A stretch of 64,000 nt of DNA from Burkholderia sp. Nafp2/4-1b. Its GTDB lineage: Bacteria > Pseudomonadota > Gammaproteobacteria > Burkholderiales > Burkholderiaceae. The position numbers and the translations under genes are program-made. Below, piece by piece: positions 60,213 to 64,000 of the stretch (its first letter is position 1; the number at the start of each line of letters is the position of its first letter). The notes under the pieces are model-generated. The model had not been told where the DNA came from, searched no databases, and saw nothing but the letters and a program-made list of their open reading frames with translations. Location of the stretch: the NCBI RefSeq assembly GCF_003635165.1, contig NZ_ML058619.1, positions 62,001 through 126,000 on the forward strand, in the 5' to 3' direction.

Positions 60213-60236
60213 GTGACCATTGACTATTATGGTCAC
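60213..60236. promoter_or_regulatory. TetR operator upstream of the RND adaptor gene
   Basis: GTGACCAT-N8-ATGGTCAC lies 12 bp after the tetR stop and 46 bp before the adaptor start. It shares length, spacing and 14 of 16 arm bases with the site at 59531-59554; its spacer again contains TGACTAT. The adaptor-pump operon therefore has its own operator. Confidence 0.75.
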
Positions 60237-60281
60237 TAGATACACAATGAAAGCCCCGATCACTTCGTCAGTGGGTCTTTC

Positions 60282-61400
60282 ATGGTTCGGCGTCGTCTCG
60301 CTCTTTTCGCAGTCGCTTCCGCACTGCCCCTCGCGCTAGCCGCCTGCAGCGGAAAAGCGCCTTCCGACCCGCGGACGGAGGCGCCGCTGGTGCGTACCGC
60401 CATCGCGCAGGTGGTTTCTCCGGCGTCCCGCGCGTTTACCGGGACCGTCGCGGCCCGCGTGCAGAGCGACCTCGGGTTCCGGGTGTCCGGCAAGGTGCTG
60501 GAGCGGCTCGTCGATACCGGCCAAACCGTCCGGCGCGGCCAGCCGCTGATGCGGATCGATCCCGTCGACCTGAAGCTCGCGGCGCGCGCCCGCGACGAGG
60601 CCGTGGCCGCCGCGCGGGCACGCGCGCGGCAGACCGCCGAAGACGAAGCCCGCTACCGCGACCTGCGCGGCACCGGCGCGATATCGGCGTCGGCCTACGA
60701 CCAGATCAAGGCGGCAGCCGATGCCGCGAAAGCGCAGTTGAGCGCCGCCGAGGCCGACGCCAACGTCGCGCGCAATGCGACCGGCTATGCGGAACTCGTC
60801 GCGGACGGCGACGGCATCGTGATGGAAACCCTCGCGGAACCGGGCCAGGTCGTCAGCGCCGGCCAGCCGGTGGTGCGGCTCGCGCACGCCGGCAGCCGGG
60901 AAGCCGCGATCCAGTTGCCGGAAACCCTGCGCCCCGCGATCGGGTCGGTCGCGCAGGCCGACCTGTTCGGCAAACCGGGCGTGAGCGTCCCCGCGACGCT
61001 GCGCCAGCTCTCCGACACCGCCGACGCGAGAACGCGCACGTTCGAAGCGCGCTACGTGCTCCAGGGCGCGCTGGCCGACGCACCGCTCGGCGCGACCGTC
61101 ACGATCCGCGTACCGGACGATGCGCGCACGGCATCGCAAGGCGGCCTGCAGGTCCCGATCGGCGCGCTGCTGGACACAGGCAAAGGGCCCGGCGTGTGGG
61201 TCGTCGCCGGCGAGCCGCCCAAGGTGGGGTGGCGTCCGGTCAAGGTCGAGCATCTGGACGACGACAACGCGCGCGTGTCCGGCACACTCACGCAAGGCGA
61301 CCGTGTCGTCGCGCTCGGCGCCGATCGGCTGCGCGACGGCGAAGCCGTTCGCGTGTCCGGCCAGGCCGCCACGGTGGCGAGCGCAGGAGCACGACCGTGA
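60282..61400 (+). CDS. RND efflux periplasmic adaptor subunit
   Basis: A 372-residue membrane-fusion lipoprotein with lipobox LAAC near residue 21, a lipoyl half FRVSGKVLERLVDTGQTVRR, GQPLMRIDPVDLKLAARARD, a short alpha-hairpin, the second lipoyl half VADGDGIVMETLAEPGQVVS, and the C-terminal membrane-proximal domain. The hairpin is shorter than in AcrA. It joins the inner-membrane pump to the NodT-type channel. Its TGA stop overlaps the GTG start of the pump gene. Confidence 0.92.
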   Translation: MVRRRLALFAVASALPLALAACSGKAPSDPRTEAPLVRTAIAQVVSPASRAFTGTVAARVQSDLGFRVSGKVLERLVDTGQTVRRGQPLMRIDPVDLKLAARARDEAVAAARARARQTAEDEARYRDLRGTGAISASAYDQIKAAADAAKAQLSAAEADANVARNATGYAELVADGDGIVMETLAEPGQVVSAGQPVVRLAHAGSREAAIQLPETLRPAIGSVAQADLFGKPGVSVPATLRQLSDTADARTRTFEARYVLQGALADAPLGATVTIRVPDDARTASQGGLQVPIGALLDTGKGPGVWVVAGEPPKVGWRPVKVEHLDDDNARVSGTLTQGDRVVALGADRLRDGEAVRVSGQAATVASAGARP

Positions 61401-64000
61401 GCGAACGCCGCTTCAACCTGTCGGCGCTCGCCGTGCGCGAGCGCGCGATCACGCTGTTCCTGATCTGCCTGATTTCGCTCGCGGGCCTCGTGTCGTTCTT
61501 CAAGCTGGGCCGCGCGGAAGATCCGGCCTTCACGATCAAGGTGATGACGATCGTCACCGCATGGCCGGGCGCCACCGCGCAGGAAATGCACGACCAGATC
61601 GCGGAAAAGCTCGAGAAGCGCATGCAGGAACTGCGCTGGTACGACCGCAGCGAAACCTATACGCGCCCCGGTCTCGCGATCACGACGCTGACGCTCCTCG
61701 ACAGCACGCCGCCGTCGGAGGTGCAGGAGCAGTTCTATCAGGCGCGCAAGAAACTCGGCGATGCGGCCAATGATCTGCCGGCCGGCGTGATCGGCCCGAT
61801 GGTCAACGACGAATACGCGGACGTCACCTTCGCGTTGTTCGCGCTGAAGGCCAAGGGCGAACCGCAGCGCCTGCTCGTGCGCGACGCCGAGGGGTTGCGC
61901 CAGCGACTGCTGCATGTGCCCGGCGTGAAGAAGGTGGACATCATCGGCGAGCAGCCCGAGCGCATCTACGTACAGTTGTCGCACGAGCGGCTCGCGACGC
62001 TCGGCGTCAGCCCGCAGGACGTGTTCGCCGCGCTCAACGGCCAGAACGTGCTGACGGCGGCCGGCTCCGTCGAGACGCGCGGGCCGGAGATTTTCATCCG
62101 CGTGGACGGCGCGTTCGACAAGCTGCAGAAAATCCGCGACACGCCGATCGTGTCGCAGGGCCGCACGCTGAAGCTGTCGGACATCGCCACCGTCGAGCGC
62201 GGCTACGAGGATCCGTCGACGTTCCTGATCCGCAACAACGGCGAGCCCGCGCTGCTGCTCGGCATCGTGATGCGCGACGGCTGGAACGGGCTCGACCTCG
62301 GCCGCGCGCTGGATGGTGAAGTCGGCGCGATCAACCGTGAACTGCCGCTCGGCATGAGCGTGACCAAGGTCACCGATCAGTCCGTGAACATCAGCTCGGC
62401 GGTCGACGAGTTCATGGTCAAGTTCTTCGCCGCGCTGCTCGTGGTGATGCTCGTGAGCTTCGTCAGCATGGGCTGGCGCGTGGGCCTCGTCGTCGCCGCG
62501 GCCGTGCCGATGACGCTGGCCGTCGTGTTCGTCGTGATGGCCGCCACCGGCAAGAATTTCGACCGCATCACGCTCGGTTCGCTGATCCTCGCGCTCGGGT
62601 TGCTGGTCGACGACGCGATCATCGCGATCGAAATGATGGTCGTGAAGATGGAGGAAGGCTACGGCCGCGTGGCCGCGTCGGCCTATGCGTGGAGCCATAC
62701 GGCCGCGCCGATGCTGGCCGGCACGCTGGTGACCGCGGTCGGGTTCATGCCGAACGGCTTCGCGCGCTCCACGGCCGGCGAATACACCAGCAACATGTTC
62801 TGGATCGTCGGGATCGCACTGATCGCATCGTGGGTCGTCGCGGTGGTGTTCACGCCGTACCTCGGCGTGAAGATGCTGCCCGAGTTCAAGAAGATCGAAG
62901 GCGGCCACGACGCCATCTACGACACGCCCCGCTACAACCGTTTCCGCCAGGTGCTGACTCGCGTGATTGCGCGCAAATGGCTGGTTGCGGGGTCCGTCGT
63001 CGGCCTGTTTGCGCTCGCCATTCTCGGCATGGCGGTCGTCAAGAAGCAGTTCTTCCCGATCTCCGATCGCCCCGAAGTCCTCGTCGAAGTGCAGATGCCG
63101 TACGGCACGTCGATTTCGCAAACCAGCGCCGCCGCGTCGAAGGTCGAAGCATGGCTCGCGAAGCAGAAGGAAGCGCACATCGTCACCGCGTACGTCGGCC
63201 AGGGCGCGCCGCGCTTCTATCTGGCGATGGGGCCAGAGCTGCCCGATCCGTCGTTCGCGAAGATCGTGGTGCGCACCGACAGCCAGGACGAGCGCGACGC
63301 GTTGAAGGCACGCCTGCGTCGCGCCATCGCCGACGGCCTCGCGCCCGAAGCACGCGTGCGCGTCACGCAGCTCGTGTTCGGCCCGTATTCGCCGTTCCCC
63401 GTGGCGTATCGCGTCACCGGCCCCGATCCCGACACGCTGCGCGGCATCGCGGCCGAGGTTCGGCACGTGATGACCGGCAGCCCGATGATGCGCACGGTCA
63501 ATGCCGACTGGGGCACGCGCGCGCCGACGCTGCACTTCACGTTGCAGCAGGATCGCCTGCAGGCGGTCGGCTTGACGTCCAGCGCAGTGGCGCAGCAGTT
63601 GCAGTTCCTGCTCACCGGCGTGCCCGTCACCGCGGTGCGCGAGGATATTCGCACCGTGCAGGTGATCGCGCGTTCGGGCGGCGATGCGCGGCTCGACCCG
63701 GCGCGGCTCGACGACTTCACGCTAGCCGGCGCGAACGGGCAGCGCATTCCGCTGTCGCAGGTCGGCAAGGTCGACGTGCGGATGGAGGAGCCGATCATGC
63801 GCTGGCGCGATCGCGTGCCGACGATCACGGTGCGCGGCGACATCGCCGACGGCCTGCAGCCGCCGGACGTCTCGGCCGCGATCACGAAGCAGCTGCAGCC
63901 GATCGTCGCGCGGTTGCCGAGCGGCTACAGGATCGAGGAAGCGGGCTCGATCGAGGAGTCCGGCAAGGCGACGAAGGCGATGCTGCCGCTGTTCCCGATC
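61397..64000 (+). CDS. RND efflux pump, inner-membrane subunit (3' end outside window)
   Basis: The visible 868 codons cover most of an AcrB/HAE-type pump and continue past the window edge. A GTG start overlaps the adaptor stop (GTGA). Visible features are the first helix (ITLFLICLISLAGLVSFFKL), the porter domains (PAFTIKVMTIVTAWPGATAQ; DSTPPSEVQEQFYQARKKLG), the helix 4 region with LILALGLLVDDAIIAIEMMV containing the proton-relay Asp pair, and the second large loop from FFPISDRPEVLVEVQMPYGT. The sequence is intact as far as it goes. Substrates are unknown. Confidence 0.93.
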   Translation, partial: MSERRFNLSALAVRERAITLFLICLISLAGLVSFFKLGRAEDPAFTIKVMTIVTAWPGATAQEMHDQIAEKLEKRMQELRWYDRSETYTRPGLAITTLTLLDSTPPSEVQEQFYQARKKLGDAANDLPAGVIGPMVNDEYADVTFALFALKAKGEPQRLLVRDAEGLRQRLLHVPGVKKVDIIGEQPERIYVQLSHERLATLGVSPQDVFAALNGQNVLTAAGSVETRGPEIFIRVDGAFDKLQKIRDTPIVSQGRTLKLSDIATVERGYEDPSTFLIRNNGEPALLLGIVMRDGWNGLDLGRALDGEVGAINRELPLGMSVTKVTDQSVNISSAVDEFMVKFFAALLVVMLVSFVSMGWRVGLVVAAAVPMTLAVVFVVMAATGKNFDRITLGSLILALGLLVDDAIIAIEMMVVKMEEGYGRVAASAYAWSHTAAPMLAGTLVTAVGFMPNGFARSTAGEYTSNMFWIVGIALIASWVVAVVFTPYLGVKMLPEFKKIEGGHDAIYDTPRYNRFRQVLTRVIARKWLVAGSVVGLFALAILGMAVVKKQFFPISDRPEVLVEVQMPYGTSISQTSAAASKVEAWLAKQKEAHIVTAYVGQGAPRFYLAMGPELPDPSFAKIVVRTDSQDERDALKARLRRAIADGLAPEARVRVTQLVFGPYSPFPVAYRVTGPDPDTLRGIAAEVRHVMTGSPMMRTVNADWGTRAPTLHFTLQQDRLQAVGLTSSAVAQQLQFLLTGVPVTAVREDIRTVQVIARSGGDARLDPARLDDFTLAGANGQRIPLSQVGKVDVRMEEPIMRWRDRVPTITVRGDIADGLQPPDVSAAITKQLQPIVARLPSGYRIEEAGSIEESGKATKAMLPLFPI

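Noticed and set aside
1..64000. CRISPR array, prophage, insertion sequence or tRNA-associated integration site
   Set aside because: No evenly spaced identical repeats, integrase, transposase, tRNA or terminal inverted repeats were found on reading through the window.

Overview
The window is about 64 kb of very GC-rich DNA (strong G/C bias at third codon positions, typical Shine-Dalgarno starts, densely packed operons with ATGA overlaps). The gene content points to a secondary replicon of a Burkholderia cepacia-complex species: NtaA/SnaA-type monooxygenase islands, EmrAB-NodT and RND efflux operons, an alternative caa3-type oxidase and many small stress proteins. The species assignment is inferred from gene content only. 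I saw no rRNA, tRNA, insertion sequence, prophage or CRISPR array.

Layout. (1) 0-6 kb is a stress/signalling block: a Tat-type SDR, a MEDS-PAS hybrid histidine kinase, small acidic proteins, DUF2934, CBS-pair and MgtC proteins, and a decayed Clp ATPase fragment. (2) 6.1-7.9 kb is a HipBA toxin-antitoxin operon behind three copies of a 19-bp operator-like repeat. (3) 8.2-26.9 kb is a large organosulfur/nitrogen scavenging island. It holds four LLM flavin monooxygenases, three ABC importers of different families (ribose type, polar amino-acid type, oligopeptide type), an OsmC protein and a GNAT. It reads outward from a divergent promoter region at 18.15-18.42 kb, and two short reading frames are translationally coupled to its genes. 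(4) 27-32 kb holds small genes: DUF2909, YoaK/DUF1275, a ribbon-helix-helix protein, a spermidine-synthase-like protein, YjdM, an HPr-like protein without the catalytic His, and a GNAT. (5) 32-37 kb is an EmrA-EmrB-outer membrane factor operon whose outer-membrane gene carries a 1-bp frameshift. (6) 37.4-51 kb is a second stress/metabolic block: Mn catalase, Nudix, DUF1641, BON, FRG and DUF305 proteins, a GMC oxidoreductase with a gluconate-2-dehydrogenase-subunit-3 partner, an enolase-superfamily enzyme, a pyruvate-oxidase-like ThDP enzyme, a GH15 enzyme and an SDR. (7) 51.3-57.1 kb is an alternative caa3-type cytochrome oxidase (CoxII-cytochrome c fusion, CoxI-CoxIII fusion, small membrane subunit) followed by a triheme cytochrome c. 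(8) 57.2-57.9 kb is a HigBA-like pair whose toxin is frameshifted in a run of eight C. (9) 58-64 kb is an RND efflux system: NodT-type lipoprotein, divergent TetR, adaptor, and a pump that runs off the window.

How the genes work together. In the scavenging island the importers probably bring in organosulfur or chelate-like compounds. FMNH2-dependent monooxygenases would then cleave them, and the GNAT and OsmC proteins would handle products or peroxide stress. The 37-57 kb region looks like a stationary-phase or stress respiratory module: sugar-derivative and pyruvate oxidation feeding electrons towards a c-type cytochrome and an oxidase lacking the usual proton-gating glutamate. Shared short promoter-region motifs (37243/40293 and 46274/51261) hint at common regulation. 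The two efflux systems and two toxin-antitoxin modules are typical accessory cargo.
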